NCBI RefSeq assembly: GCF_902499555.1
Contig: NZ_CABVMM010000003.1
Location: 248,001-312,000 of the forward strand
Reading direction: 5' to 3'
From: Mesonia oceanica
GTDB lineage: Bacteria > Bacteroidota > Bacteroidia > Flavobacteriales > Flavobacteriaceae
Length of the DNA: 64,000 bases
A model generated the notes under the pieces. That model saw only the letters and a program-made list of their open reading frames with translations, did no database searches and was not told the DNA's origin. Both the position numbers and the translations under genes were made by a program. Shown here one piece after another: positions 27,565 to 37,531 of this stretch. Every line of letters starts with the position of its first letter. Within the stretch, counting starts at the first letter, position 1.

Positions 27565-27639
27565 GGGCTATTAACTCAGTTGGTTCAGAGTGTCACGTCG
27601 ACAACGTGGAAGTCACTGGTTCGAATCCAGTATAGCCCA
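27565..27639 (+). tRNA. tRNA-Val (anticodon GAC), with C at position 33
   Basis: A cloverleaf can be drawn: acceptor GGGCTAT/ATAGCCC, D-stem ACTC/GAGT, anticodon stem TCACG/CGTGG (T-G closing pair), loop TCGACAA, T-arm ACTGG-TTCGAAT-CCAGT, discriminator A. The anticodon reads GAC (valine GUC/GUU). Position 33, almost always U in tRNAs, is C, and position 10 is A instead of G. The murF stop is 8 bp downstream on the other strand. The D-loop is the same as in the first tRNA-Val. It is probably functional. Confidence 0.8.
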
Positions 27640-27647
27640 CTTTTTAT

Positions 27648-28922
27648 TTATATAAAATCTAATACTCTTTCCAGTTTCATCCCTCGTGAACCTTTTATGA
27701 GGATGGTTGAATTTTTAATAGTTGTATTTTTTAGATGTTTTGAAAGCGATTCAAAATCTTTAAATTTTTGAATGTTATTCGTGTGGACTCCGTGGAAATT
27801 ACTTCCACAGACATAGGCTTGAGAAAAATTATATTCTTCTAATAAGTTAACGATGTTTTGGTGTTCTTCTGAAGCTGTATTGCCTATTTCAAACATATCT
27901 CCTAAGACAACCACTTTGTTTTTGGTATCCATTGCTTTTAAGTTTTCTAAAGCAGCTTTCATACTGGTTGGATTAGCGTTGTAAGCATCAAGAATAATTT
28001 GATTAGTATTCTTTTGGATGATTTGTGATCTGTTGTTGTTAGGGGAATATGTTTCAATGGCTTCTTTTATAGCTTGCTGTGGTACTTTAAAATATGATCC
28101 TATACAAATAGCTGCAGCGATATTTTTAGCATTGTAGTTTCCGATTAATTTGGAATGTATTTCCAGTTCTTCGGTGGATATTTCAACATACGGAGAGGCT
28201 TTTACAAAAGTAATTTGGTAAGTGGCTTCATTTCCTTCGCTAAAAGAAATAACTTCTGTGCCTTTGCTTTTTTCAACTTGTATTTCATCATCATAATTGA
28301 TGAAGATGGTCTTTTCATTTTTGATTAAATGTCGATAAAGTTCGCTTTTGCCTTTGATGACTCCTTCTACGCCTCCAAATCCTTCTAAATGGGCTTTTCC
28401 AAAATTAGTGATATATCCGTAATCTGGTTGAGTGATTTTGCAAAGCGCTTCAATTTCGCCTTGATGATTAGCGCCCATTTCTACAATACCCATTTCGGTT
28501 TGTTTGTTCATAGAAAGCAAGGTGAGGGGAACTCCAATATGGTTGTTGAGATTACCTTGAGTGGAAACGGTTTTAAATTTCTTGCTTAGAACTTCTCTAA
28601 TAAGTTCTTTAGTGGTGGTTTTACCATTACTTCCGGTAATGGCAATTATAGGTATGTTCAAGAATTTCCGGTGGTAATTAGCGAGCTGCTGTAATGTTTT
28701 TAGGCAGTCTTTTACTTGAATAAATCGATTGTTATTGGTTTCTTTTTTTTCGTCAATAACAACATAATTAGCTCCATCTTCTAAAGCGCTTTTGGCGAAA
28801 TTATTTCCATTGAAATTATCTCCCTTTAAAGCGAAAAAAATATTTCCTTTTTTAAGTTTTCTAGTGTCGGTACAAATTCCTGTACTTTCTAAAAATAGGT
28901 GGTGTAGTTGATTTATTTCCAT
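27648..28922 (-). CDS. murF: UDP-N-acetylmuramoyl-tripeptide--D-alanyl-D-alanine ligase
   Basis: A 424-residue Mur ligase. The N-terminal domain has TDTRKLKKGNIFFALKGDNFNG; the ATP loop is ITGSNGKTTTKE at residues 95-106; EMGANHQGEIE, NFGKAHLEGFGG and DAYNANPTSMKAAL follow. It adds D-Ala-D-Ala to the UDP-MurNAc tripeptide in the cytoplasm, the last soluble step of the peptidoglycan precursor. It is downstream of gldJ on the same strand but has a terminator between, so it may have its own start of transcription. Confidence 0.96.
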   Translation of the reverse strand: MEINQLHHLFLESTGICTDTRKLKKGNIFFALKGDNFNGNNFAKSALEDGANYVVIDEKKETNNNRFIQVKDCLKTLQQLANYHRKFLNIPIIAITGSNGKTTTKELIREVLSKKFKTVSTQGNLNNHIGVPLTLLSMNKQTEMGIVEMGANHQGEIEALCKITQPDYGYITNFGKAHLEGFGGVEGVIKGKSELYRHLIKNEKTIFINYDDEIQVEKSKGTEVISFSEGNEATYQITFVKASPYVEISTEELEIHSKLIGNYNAKNIAAAICIGSYFKVPQQAIKEAIETYSPNNNRSQIIQKNTNQIILDAYNANPTSMKAALENLKAMDTKNKVVVLGDMFEIGNTASEEHQNIVNLLEEYNFSQAYVCGSNFHGVHTNNIQKFKDFESLSKHLKNTTIKNSTILIKGSRGMKLERVLDFI

Positions 28923-28935
28923 AGAATAAAGATAT

Positions 28936-28966
28936 AAAAAAAGCCCTCTCGTTAGAAAGGGCTTTT
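28936..28966 (-). terminator. Rho-independent terminator of gldJ
   Basis: The hairpin AAAAGCCCT...AGGGCTTTTTT with a 10-base loop is read on the minus strand 22 bp after the gldJ stop and just before murF. Confidence 0.8.
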
Positions 28967-28988
28967 GAAAACAATTGAAATTTTTTAT

Positions 28989-30659
28989 TTAATCTCTTGC
29001 TCTTTTTCCTTTTTGAGATTTAGAGCCAACACGTGACATCGCATTTCTGAAACCTATATAATCGGTTGCCATATCTTGTGGGAAATATCTTCTTTGTGCA
29101 GGATCTAACCAATATGCTCTATCTCTCCAAGAACCTCCTTTAAATACTCTAACTTCGTTGTCGATTAAAGTGGTTCTGTCAGAATTAGTATCATACTGTC
29201 TATCTAATCCTTTAGATGTTCCGGTAGAATCTATAATAGCGTTTACTTGATGTTGAGGAGAGTTGTACATTCTTTCGTTAGTTGTTGACTGTCCGTAGTA
29301 TCTTGAAGAGGCTTTATCTCCATCTCTAAAGTCTCTGTTGTCGCTATCAGTAAATTGCGTTCTTAGGTAGGTGTCTTTTTCAGTTACTGCTTCTTGAACA
29401 ATTTCACCAGGTAAACTTCTCGCTACAATACTACCGTTGCTTAAGGTGTCAAATACAATAGAGTCTGAAGTTACTAGTTTAACGGTACCGTCTTTGGAAA
29501 TAGCATTCTTGGTAAATACATTTCCTCTGTAGTAGTTAAAGTCGTTAAATTCATCATCTATAATAGGTCTGTAAACATCAGCAACCCATTCAGCTACGTT
29601 ACCAGCCATATCATAAAGTCCAAAATCATTAGGGGGGTATGATTTGATTTCAGCAGTAATATCTGCTCCGTCATCACTCCATCCTGCGATTCCTCCATAG
29701 TCACCATTTCCTTGTTTAAAGTTGGCTAATTGGTCACCTCTTTTTCTTCTTCCCCCTTGACGGGTATATTGTCCGTCCCAAGGATATTTTTTTCTACCTC
29801 TATATTGGTTGTATTCTCTAATTCCTGAAAGGCCTAAAGCGGCATATTCCCATTCTGCTTCGGTTGGTAAACGATAAGCAGGTAAAAGAACACCGTCTTT
29901 ACGTTGTATGAAACTATGTGTGGAATCTTTTTTGTCTTTACCAATTAATTCTACAAGTCTTTCGCTGTTTCTTCCTTTGCTTAAGGAGTCATTCCCGCCA
30001 TATACTTTAGTAGGAGCGTTAATATAGGTTTCAGTATTGAAAGTTGTATTAGCATCGGCAGCATATCTTGCGTTCTCACCGATATAACCTTTTTCTTCAA
30101 GATTCAATTCGTTTACACGATCTGTTCTCCACTTACTAAATTCAGTTGCTTGAATCCAATTCACACCTACTACCGGATAGTTTTGGTAGGCAGGATGGCG
30201 TAAATAGTTATTGGTCATGGTTTCGTTGTATCCTAAACGGTTTCTCCATACCAATGTATCAGGAAGGGCTCCTTTATAAATGTTGGTGTATTTTTTTTCT
30301 GTTGGAGGAAACGTTAGTTTTAACCAATCTAAATATTGTAAATACATACGGTTGGTCACCTCAGTTTCATCCATGTAGAAAGATTGAACATGTTGTTGAG
30401 TAGGACTGTTGTTCCAGTCATGCATTACATCGTCTTGAACGCGTCCCATAGTAAAGGTACCTCCTTCAACAAAAACTAAACCGGGTCCGGTTTCTTGTCC
30501 TTTATAGTCGGTTTGATACTTCAGTGAGCCGTCTTTTCCGTCGAGTCTCCATCCAGTGGCTCTAGAATTGTCTTTGTAGTCTTTAGACTTGTTACAGCTT
30601 ACTACAGAGGTAGTTAGCGCAACAATCATCATCGTTTTAAGAGCAATATTAAATCTCAT
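28989..30659 (-). CDS. gldJ: Gliding motility lipoprotein GldJ
   Basis: A 556-residue lipoprotein: signal peptide with lipobox VVSC (Cys22). The mature part is a formylglycine-generating-enzyme-like (SUMF/FGE-sulfatase) domain, with FVEGGTFTMG, FYMDETEVTNRMYLQYL, YPVVGVNWIQATEFSKWR, YRLPTEAEWEYAA, YDMAGNVAEWVAD and FKGGSWRDRAYW. GldJ is a structural envelope protein needed for gliding and type IX secretion; the related GldK has the same fold, but the gene order next to porU points to GldJ. The active-site cysteines of true FGE are not evident, as in other GldJ proteins. Confidence 0.93.
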   Translation of the reverse strand: MRFNIALKTMMIVALTTSVVSCNKSKDYKDNSRATGWRLDGKDGSLKYQTDYKGQETGPGLVFVEGGTFTMGRVQDDVMHDWNNSPTQQHVQSFYMDETEVTNRMYLQYLDWLKLTFPPTEKKYTNIYKGALPDTLVWRNRLGYNETMTNNYLRHPAYQNYPVVGVNWIQATEFSKWRTDRVNELNLEEKGYIGENARYAADANTTFNTETYINAPTKVYGGNDSLSKGRNSERLVELIGKDKKDSTHSFIQRKDGVLLPAYRLPTEAEWEYAALGLSGIREYNQYRGRKKYPWDGQYTRQGGRRKRGDQLANFKQGNGDYGGIAGWSDDGADITAEIKSYPPNDFGLYDMAGNVAEWVADVYRPIIDDEFNDFNYYRGNVFTKNAISKDGTVKLVTSDSIVFDTLSNGSIVARSLPGEIVQEAVTEKDTYLRTQFTDSDNRDFRDGDKASSRYYGQSTTNERMYNSPQHQVNAIIDSTGTSKGLDRQYDTNSDRTTLIDNEVRVFKGGSWRDRAYWLDPAQRRYFPQDMATDYIGFRNAMSRVGSKSQKGKRARD

Positions 30660-30691
30660 AATTACAATAAGGTTTGTAAAATTTGGGTTTG

Positions 30692-30720
30692 CAATATAGT
30701 AATTAACGCTAAATTAACAA
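30692..30720 (-). promoter_or_regulatory. Possible promoter of gldJ
   Basis: On the minus strand, TTG (30720-30718), a 19-bp spacer and TATATTG (30698-30692, one T short of TAnnTTTG) lie 33 bp before the gldJ ATG. Spacing is right; the -7 is imperfect. Confidence 0.45.
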
Positions 30721-30867
30721 GATTGTTTTGTTAATTAGTGAAAAACCTTTAGTTCTGTTAGCACTTTTATAACGATAACTTACCATTTTTAGTGCATTGT
30801 CAATATAAAAATTTATTTTTGAAGCTTTAAATATAATACAATTATTTAAATACCGTTACTATTGTCG

Positions 30868-33800
30868 ATGAAGTTTAAAATTACATTTTTTTTATTAGGC
30901 TGCTGTGCGTTTGCTTTTGCTCAACAAAAAACTTTTTCTGTGAATTGGGGGGCGTGGGATTCATCGTTAGAAGAAAAAGAGGTTTCTGGTCTTTCGTTGT
31001 CTTATGATCATGAAACGAAAAGTTTTCTTTATCAAAATCAATGGAAGAGTGGAAGTGTTTCTGCTGAAGGAATTTCAAATGTTAATTATGTTTTGGCGCC
31101 GGCATCAATTTTAAAAAAAATAAATATTTCAGAAGTTGTTTCAGAAATTGAATTTGAACTTGATAATGCTAAAGCGAGAGAGGAATCGTATGCCGTACTA
31201 AGTTTAAACCCTATCGTGAAAAGACAGGGGAATATTTATTTGCTTACTTCTTTTGTACTTAATTATCGAAATTCGGTTAGTTCGGCAAGAACTTTTGATA
31301 CCCCTTCTATGTCAAACTCCATTTTTGCTACAGGAAATTGGTATAAGTTTTATGTAGAAAAAACCGGTGTTCATAAAATCACTAAGCGCTTTTTGGATAA
31401 TTTGGGGATGAATACTTCCGCTATAAATCCAAATCAACTTAAAATTGTAGGGCACGGTGGAGATATGCTTCCTTTGAGAAATGCTGATAATGAATATTAT
31501 GATCCGCCTGAGTTAGCGGTTAAAGTTGTGGGAGGTGAAGATGGTAGTTTTGATAATGGTGATTATATTTTGTTTTATGGAAAAGCGGTTGATAATGGAT
31601 GGAGTGAAGAAAATAAAACCAATTTAAATCTTTATGCAGATAAGTCTTACTATTATATAACTGCAGATGGAGCAAACGGTAATCGGGTTGCTACTTATGT
31701 AGAACCTTCAGGAGGTGTTTCAGTTACTTACAATACTTTTGATGATTACCAATATTATGAGGAAGATCTATATAGTATTGCTCATGTGGGGAGAAGGTGG
31801 TTTGGTGATCGTTACGATGTAGAAAATGAACAATCATACGATTTCACCTTTCCTAATTTAGTAACTTCAGAAGACTTAGAAATAAAGGTGTATGCCGCAG
31901 CAGTTTCAGAAATAGGGACTAGTATGGAGCTTAGCTTGAATGGAGATGCTCAAACACTTTCTTTTGCAGCAATTAATGATGATTTTTTTGGACAAAGTAA
32001 TACGGCTACTTTTTTAGCAAATGTTAATAATGATAGTTTTACGGTAAATGTAACTTATAATAATAGTGGTAATCCTGCTAGTGTAGGTTATTTAGATTAT
32101 ATAAATATCTGGGCAAAAAGAGAGTTGAAGGTAGGGAATAGGCAATTGGGATTTAGAAATAGGGATGCAGCAAGTCAATCTGGTGTTGCTCTTTATAATT
32201 TAAGTAATACAAGTGAAGTAGAAGAAGTTTGGGATGTAACCAATATAACTCAAATAAGAAGTGTTGAGAATAATCAGCAGCCTAACTTTTCTTTTAAAGC
32301 TAATTTAGGGGAAATAAGGGAATATGTAGCATTGGTTTCATCAGATTATTATACACCATTGATTGATAATCCATCGGTAAAGAATGTGAACATTAAAGGG
32401 AATATTTTTTCTTTTAATGATTCTAATACTATAGATTATTTAATGGTAACACCTAAAGAACTTTCTCAACAAGCGACACGTCTAGCAGAATTTAGAAGTG
32501 AAAAAGATAATTTGAATATTAAAGTTGTTCTGTTAGAAGATATATATCAAGAGTTCAATTCAGGAAAGCAGGATATTGGAGCAATTAGAAATCTGGTAAA
32601 ATATATTTACGATAATGCAGAAAGTCCATCGTCAAGAATCAAATATGTATGCCTTTTCGGAGATGCTTCAGTAGATTTTAAAAATAGATTGCCGAATAAC
32701 AATAATATGGTGCCTGTTTATGAAAGGTTGTCATGGAATTCTGTAGGTTCAAGTTCTTCAGCTTCAGATGATTTTTATGGCATGATGGGTGCTAATGAAG
32801 GTAATTTAGAGCCGGGGTCTCCTGGGATTTTAGATATAGCGGTAGGGCGAATTTTAGCAGATAATAATCGGACAGCTAAAATCTTAGTGGATAAAATTAT
32901 CGACTATGAGCGTAAAGAATCATATGGAAGATGGCGAAACAACTTTGTGCTTATCTCAGATGATGCAGATAAACCAGGTGATTACCAACTGCAAGTTGGG
33001 CTAGATCAAATAGGAGATGATATTTCACTAAATAAGCCTTTTATAAATGTGAAAAAGATTCATTCCGATGCCTATCGGCAGGTTTCTTCTTCAGGAGGTT
33101 TTCGCTATCCTGATGTAAATAAAGCGATAACCGAAGCTGTAGAAGTAGGTGCGTTGGTGGTGAATTATTTCGGGCATGGAGGTGAAAATGGGTTAGCACA
33201 AGAGCGAATCGTAACCATTAATAATATCAATAGTTGGCAAAACAAAGACAAGTATAATCTATTTGTTACCGTAACCTGCGAGTTTACCCGTTTTGATAAT
33301 CCAACAGAATTATCACCTGGAGAATATAATTTATTGAATGAAAATGGAGGCTCAGCAGCAATGGTAACCACTACTCGTACCATAAGTGTCTCTACGGGTA
33401 CAGATTTTAATCAGCAAATAGCACCTTTTCTTTTTAATTATGATGGTGGTGACGATTCAATTGCAGAAGCAGTAAGGAAGGCTAAAAACAATATAGGAGG
33501 TTCAGATAAAAGAGTAGTGTTTTATTTTGGAGATCCAGCTATGAAATTGGCTATGCCCGATCCTCAAATTAGGTTAACCACCATTAATGAGCAGCCCTTT
33601 TCTCCAGAAATAGATACCTTAAAAGCTTTGGGTAGAGTGAAGCTGGGAGGGGAAGTTCAAAATGCAGAAGGTGGTTTGCTTTCCAATTATAACGGTGAAT
33701 TATCGACCGTGATTTTTGATAAGCGAATTGATAGAAGTACCCTTAATAATGATGGTGAAGGAGTTTTTGATTTTACGACCCTGGGGGAAATCATTTTCCG

Positions 33801-34641
33801 TGGAAAAGCATCCGTAAACAACGGTAAATTCGAATTTGATTTTGTGGTGCCAAAAGATATAGCTGTTCCAGTAGGGGAAGGGCGGATAAGTTTTTACGCT
33901 GAGAAAAATAATGAGCTTCAGGATAATACAGGTTATAATAATGAGATTTTGGTCGGAGGAATAAATGAAAATGCCCCGGAAGACAATTTAGGGCCAGAAA
34001 TTCAGTTATATATGAATGATGAAAATTTTGTCTCTGGAGGAATCACTAATAGCTCACCTTTTCTTTTGGCAAAATTAAGTGATGAAAATGGGATTAATAC
34101 AGCCAGTGGTATTGGTCATGATTTAGTGGCAATTTTAGATGGGGATGAAACTAATCCCTATGTAGTGAACGATTATTATGAGACAGAACTTGACGATTAT
34201 ACCCAAGGGACTGTCAATTATAAGTTAAGAGATTTGGAAGAAGGCTTACATACGTTAACTTTTAAAGCCTGGGATGTTTACAATAATTCCAGTACCGCAG
34301 AAATTCAATTTAGAGTTACCGGTGACGATGAGCTAAAAATCACAAGGGTATTAAACTACCCCAACCCATTTCATAACTATACAGAATTCTGGTTTAATCA
34401 TAACCGTCCTTTTGAACCATTGGAAGTTCAGGTGCAAGTTTTTACCATATCCGGTAAAATTGTATGGACAAAAAATCAAACGATTACCACAGACGGTTTT
34501 TTGGCGAGGGAAATTACTTGGAATGGAAAAGATGATTTTGGAGATGCCATAGGTAAAGGTGTTTATGTGTATAAACTAACTGTAAAATCAACCTTAACAA
34601 ACAAAAAAGTAGAGAAATTTGAAAAACTAGTCATCCTCTAG
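30868..34641 (+). CDS. porU: Type IX secretion system sortase PorU
   Basis: A 1257-residue exported protein starting at ATG 30868 with a Sec signal peptide ending AFAQ. The central part is a gingipain-like C25 cysteine peptidase domain: VCLFGDASVDFKN, then the catalytic His770 in NYFGHGGENG and Cys804 in TVTCEFTRFDNP. The C-terminal region (VLNYPNPF...GKGVYVYKL...) resembles a T9SS sorting domain, which PorU keeps. In T9SS, PorU removes the C-terminal signal from cargo and attaches the cargo to the cell surface. A TATTTTTG -7 element at 30814-30821 lies upstream, but its nearest TTG is only 14 bp away. porV follows after 40 bp. Confidence 0.94.
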   Translation: MKFKITFFLLGCCAFAFAQQKTFSVNWGAWDSSLEEKEVSGLSLSYDHETKSFLYQNQWKSGSVSAEGISNVNYVLAPASILKKINISEVVSEIEFELDNAKAREESYAVLSLNPIVKRQGNIYLLTSFVLNYRNSVSSARTFDTPSMSNSIFATGNWYKFYVEKTGVHKITKRFLDNLGMNTSAINPNQLKIVGHGGDMLPLRNADNEYYDPPELAVKVVGGEDGSFDNGDYILFYGKAVDNGWSEENKTNLNLYADKSYYYITADGANGNRVATYVEPSGGVSVTYNTFDDYQYYEEDLYSIAHVGRRWFGDRYDVENEQSYDFTFPNLVTSEDLEIKVYAAAVSEIGTSMELSLNGDAQTLSFAAINDDFFGQSNTATFLANVNNDSFTVNVTYNNSGNPASVGYLDYINIWAKRELKVGNRQLGFRNRDAASQSGVALYNLSNTSEVEEVWDVTNITQIRSVENNQQPNFSFKANLGEIREYVALVSSDYYTPLIDNPSVKNVNIKGNIFSFNDSNTIDYLMVTPKELSQQATRLAEFRSEKDNLNIKVVLLEDIYQEFNSGKQDIGAIRNLVKYIYDNAESPSSRIKYVCLFGDASVDFKNRLPNNNNMVPVYERLSWNSVGSSSSASDDFYGMMGANEGNLEPGSPGILDIAVGRILADNNRTAKILVDKIIDYERKESYGRWRNNFVLISDDADKPGDYQLQVGLDQIGDDISLNKPFINVKKIHSDAYRQVSSSGGFRYPDVNKAITEAVEVGALVVNYFGHGGENGLAQERIVTINNINSWQNKDKYNLFVTVTCEFTRFDNPTELSPGEYNLLNENGGSAAMVTTTRTISVSTGTDFNQQIAPFLFNYDGGDDSIAEAVRKAKNNIGGSDKRVVFYFGDPAMKLAMPDPQIRLTTINEQPFSPEIDTLKALGRVKLGGEVQNAEGGLLSNYNGELSTVIFDKRIDRSTLNNDGEGVFDFTTLGEIIFRGKASVNNGKFEFDFVVPKDIAVPVGEGRISFYAEKNNELQDNTGYNNEILVGGINENAPEDNLGPEIQLYMNDENFVSGGITNSSPFLLAKLSDENGINTASGIGHDLVAILDGDETNPYVVNDYYETELDDYTQGTVNYKLRDLEEGLHTLTFKAWDVYNNSSTAEIQFRVTGDDELKITRVLNYPNPFHNYTEFWFNHNRPFEPLEVQVQVFTISGKIVWTKNQTITTDGFLAREITWNGKDDFGDAIGKGVYVYKLTVKSTLTNKKVEKFEKLVIL

Positions 34642-34681
34642 TTTAAATAAAAATATATATTTGCCAAACATTTAGTAATTT

Positions 34682-35851
34682 ATGAGAAAGACGCTTACAT
34701 TATTATTAGGATTTGTATTTATTTCAAATTATATAAGTGCACAGGAACAAACCGAAGCACCAACCATATCAGATAGAACCATCACAACTGCTGTTCCATT
34801 TTTATTAATATCGGGAGATGCTAGAGCTTCAGGTATGGGAGATCAAGGGGTGGCAACTTCGCCAGATGCATTTTCACAACAATGGAATCCAGCAAAATTT
34901 GCTTTTGCTGAAATTCAAAACGGAGTAGGAGTTTCTTATGTTCCTTATTTAAGAGAATTGGTGACAGATATCAATTTAGGAGTGCTTAGCTATTATAATA
35001 GATTGAATGAGAAAAGTGCTGTTGCGGCAAGCTTGCGTTATTTTGGTCAAGGAGAAGTAGAACTAAGAGAGACTCCAGATCAACAGCCGCAAATTGTAGA
35101 GCCTAACGAAATGGGATTGGATATTAGTTATGCTTTAAGATTGAGCGAGCGATTTTCTATGGCAGTTACCGGTAGGTACATACGATCTAATCTACAAATC
35201 CCAACAGGAAATAATGATGCTACAGCAGCAAATTCTATAGGCGTTGATATTTCAGCTTTTTATCAAAGTGAGGAAATAGCTTATGGTGATTTTGATGGTC
35301 GTTGGCGAGGGGGGATTAATATTTCTAATATTGGTCCTAAAATAAAATATGACGATAGTGGTCAAGAAAATTTTATTCCTACCAATTTTAAAGCAGGTTT
35401 AGGTTTTGACTTTATCTTAGATGCAGATAATACTGTAGGTGTGTATGGGGAAATGAATAAATTATTAGTGCCAACACCTTCCGATACAAATGGTGATAAT
35501 AGAATTACAAATGAAGACGATTGGTATAATGAAAGTTCTATCGGAGCTATTTTCTCTTCTTGGAGTGATGCGCCGGGAGGTTTTAGTGAAGAATTAAAAG
35601 AAATTACTTGGTCGCTTGGAGCTGAATACTGGTACAGGGAAAGCTTTGCTTTTAGAGTAGGTTACTTTAATGAAAGTGAAGAAAAAGGATTTAGAAAATT
35701 TTTGACTCTTGGAGCCGGATTTAAGTACAACGCTATTAATATAGATGCGTCCTATTTGTTTTCAACCGCAAAAGCGGTGACCAATCCATTAGAAGGAAGT
35801 TTGAGATTCAGTTTGTCATTTAACTTCGGAGAAAATTATAATGAGTATTAG
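34682..35851 (+). CDS. porV: Type IX secretion system outer-membrane protein PorV (LptO)
   Basis: A 389-residue outer-membrane beta-barrel with signal peptide (ends ISAQ). Landmarks: FLLISGDARASGMGDQGVATSPDAFSQQWNPAKFAF, SYVPYLRELV, and C-terminal LRFSLSFNFGENYNEY. PorV shuttles cargo from the translocon to the PorU attachment complex, in line with the adjacent porU. It has its own possible -7 element (TATATTTG, 34656-34663) in the 40-bp gap and a strong terminator after it. Confidence 0.94.
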   Translation: MRKTLTLLLGFVFISNYISAQEQTEAPTISDRTITTAVPFLLISGDARASGMGDQGVATSPDAFSQQWNPAKFAFAEIQNGVGVSYVPYLRELVTDINLGVLSYYNRLNEKSAVAASLRYFGQGEVELRETPDQQPQIVEPNEMGLDISYALRLSERFSMAVTGRYIRSNLQIPTGNNDATAANSIGVDISAFYQSEEIAYGDFDGRWRGGINISNIGPKIKYDDSGQENFIPTNFKAGLGFDFILDADNTVGVYGEMNKLLVPTPSDTNGDNRITNEDDWYNESSIGAIFSSWSDAPGGFSEELKEITWSLGAEYWYRESFAFRVGYFNESEEKGFRKFLTLGAGFKYNAINIDASYLFSTAKAVTNPLEGSLRFSLSFNFGENYNEY

Positions 35852-35880
35852 ATTCTAAGAAGTTATAAAAGTTATAAATA

Positions 35881-35911
35881 AAAGTACCGGATTTTAATTC
35901 GGTACTTTTTT
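35881..35911 (+). terminator. Rho-independent terminator of porV
   Basis: The hairpin AAAGTACCG...CGGTACTTT with a 10-base A/T loop and a T run lies 30 bp after the porV stop. Confidence 0.85.
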
Positions 35912-35940
35912 GTTTTATATTGGATGGTAATTCAATTAAT

Positions 35941-36423
35941 ATGACAGAAAAAGAAATTAAAACAAGCTATTTTGTTTACGATAATTTAGAAGAATTAGAA
36001 GAAGCTGATCAATCCCTTATGCAAAAAGCTTGTGGAATTAGAGATAAAGCCTATGCGCCTTATTCTAAATTTATGGTTGGGGCCGCCATTCACTTAGCAA
36101 ATGGGGAAATAATTACCGGAAATAACCAAGAGAATGCTGCTTATCCTTCAGGATTATGTGCAGAGCGAAATGCTATTTTTCAAGCAGGGGCACAATTTCC
36201 CAATGAGAAAATTTTGACTATTGCCATTTCTGTAAAATCACAAAATAAAAAAGTGATTGTTCCCGCTCCACCTTGCGGAGCTTGTAGACAGGCCATTGCA
36301 GAATACGAATTTAAACAAGAATCCCCCATAAAAATTATGTTTATGGCAGAAATAGGTAAGGTTATTCAGGTAAACTCCCTTTTAGATATATTACCTTTAG
36401 CGTTTGATAGTAGTTATTTATAA
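35941..36423 (+). CDS. cdd: Cytidine deaminase
   Basis: A 160-residue homotetrameric-type cytidine deaminase starting at ATG 35941. Zinc and proton-shuttle motifs: CAERNAIFQAG (Cys, catalytic Glu) and PCGACRQAIAEYE (two Cys); the substrate loop is YAPYSKFMVGAAI. It converts cytidine and deoxycytidine to the uridine forms for pyrimidine salvage. A 20-residue N-terminal extension precedes the core. It lies alone between the porV terminator and pdhA. Confidence 0.95.
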   Translation: MTEKEIKTSYFVYDNLEELEEADQSLMQKACGIRDKAYAPYSKFMVGAAIHLANGEIITGNNQENAAYPSGLCAERNAIFQAGAQFPNEKILTIAISVKSQNKKVIVPAPPCGACRQAIAEYEFKQESPIKIMFMAEIGKVIQVNSLLDILPLAFDSSYL

Positions 36424-36523
36424 AATGATCTCTATAATTAATCAAAAAGAGTTTTCTCGTTAAGACTTATTATTTTATTTTTGTACTTCGCAATTTTTTT
36501 AGAGCGTAAATAATTAAAAATTC

Positions 36524-37522
36524 ATGAAGAAAATAACCAAAGAAACTTACCTGAATTGGTACGAAGAAATGCTCTTCTGGCGTAAATTTGAAGACAAATT
36601 AGCCCAAGTATATATTCAACAAAAAGTAAGAGGTTTCTTGCACCTATACAATGGTCAAGAAGCAATTTTAGCTGGTTCGCTACATGCGATGGAAATTGGC
36701 AAAGACCGTATGATTACCGCTTATCGTAACCACGTGCAGCCTATTGGTTTAGGAGTAGATCCTAAAAGAGTAATGGCTGAACTTTACGGAAAAGCTACTG
36801 GAACATCTATGGGGCTTGGTGGTTCTATGCATATTTTTTCTAAAGAACATAACTTCTTTGGAGGCCATGGTATTGTTGGAGGTCAAATTCCATTAGGTGC
36901 CGGGATGGCGTTTGGAGATAAATATTTCAAAAGAGATAATGTGACCCTTTGTTTTTTTGGTGATGGAGCAGCAAGACAAGGTACTTTACACGAAGCTTTT
37001 AACATGGCGATGAACTGGAAATTACCAGTTGTTTTCTGTGTGGAAAATAATGGATACGCCATGGGTACTTCTGTTAAAAGAACAGCAAGTCACGAAGATA
37101 TTTGGAAGCTCGGATTGGGTTACGAAATGCCTTGTGGTCCTGTAGATGCCATGAACCCTGAAAAAGTAGCCGAAGCTATGGATGAAGCTATTTCTCGTGC
37201 TCGAGCAGGTGAAGGTCCTACCTTCTTAGATTTAAAAACCTATCGTTATAGAGGACACTCGATGAGTGATGCGCAAAAATACAGAACCAAGGACGAAGTA
37301 AAAGAGTATCAAAAAATTGATCCTATCACCCAGGTTCTAGATAAAATAAAAGAGAACGAGTGGGCTTCCGAAGACGAAATAAAGAAAATCGATAAACGCG
37401 TTAAAGACCGAGTGAGTGAATGTGAAAAATTCGCAGACGAGTCAGATTTCCCAGAAAAGGATATTATGTATGACGTAGTTTACGAACAAGAAGATTATCC
37501 GTTTTTACCTCATAAATTATAA
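36524..37522 (+). CDS. pdhA: Pyruvate dehydrogenase E1 component, alpha subunit
   Basis: A 332-residue E1-alpha. The thiamine diphosphate/Mg motif is GDGAARQGTLHEAFNMAMNWKLPVVFCVENN (about residues 146-176, quoted only by its GDG and NN ends for TPP binding). GHGIVGGQIPLGAG and the phosphorylation-loop-like YRYRGHSMSD are also present. It decarboxylates pyruvate together with the beta subunit, whose gene is not here. A TATTTTTG -7 element at 36476-36483 precedes it. pdhC follows after 9 bp. Confidence 0.95.
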   Translation: MKKITKETYLNWYEEMLFWRKFEDKLAQVYIQQKVRGFLHLYNGQEAILAGSLHAMEIGKDRMITAYRNHVQPIGLGVDPKRVMAELYGKATGTSMGLGGSMHIFSKEHNFFGGHGIVGGQIPLGAGMAFGDKYFKRDNVTLCFFGDGAARQGTLHEAFNMAMNWKLPVVFCVENNGYAMGTSVKRTASHEDIWKLGLGYEMPCGPVDAMNPEKVAEAMDEAISRARAGEGPTFLDLKTYRYRGHSMSDAQKYRTKDEVKEYQKIDPITQVLDKIKENEWASEDEIKKIDKRVKDRVSECEKFADESDFPEKDIMYDVVYEQEDYPFLPHKL

Positions 37523-37531
37523 AAAAATATT

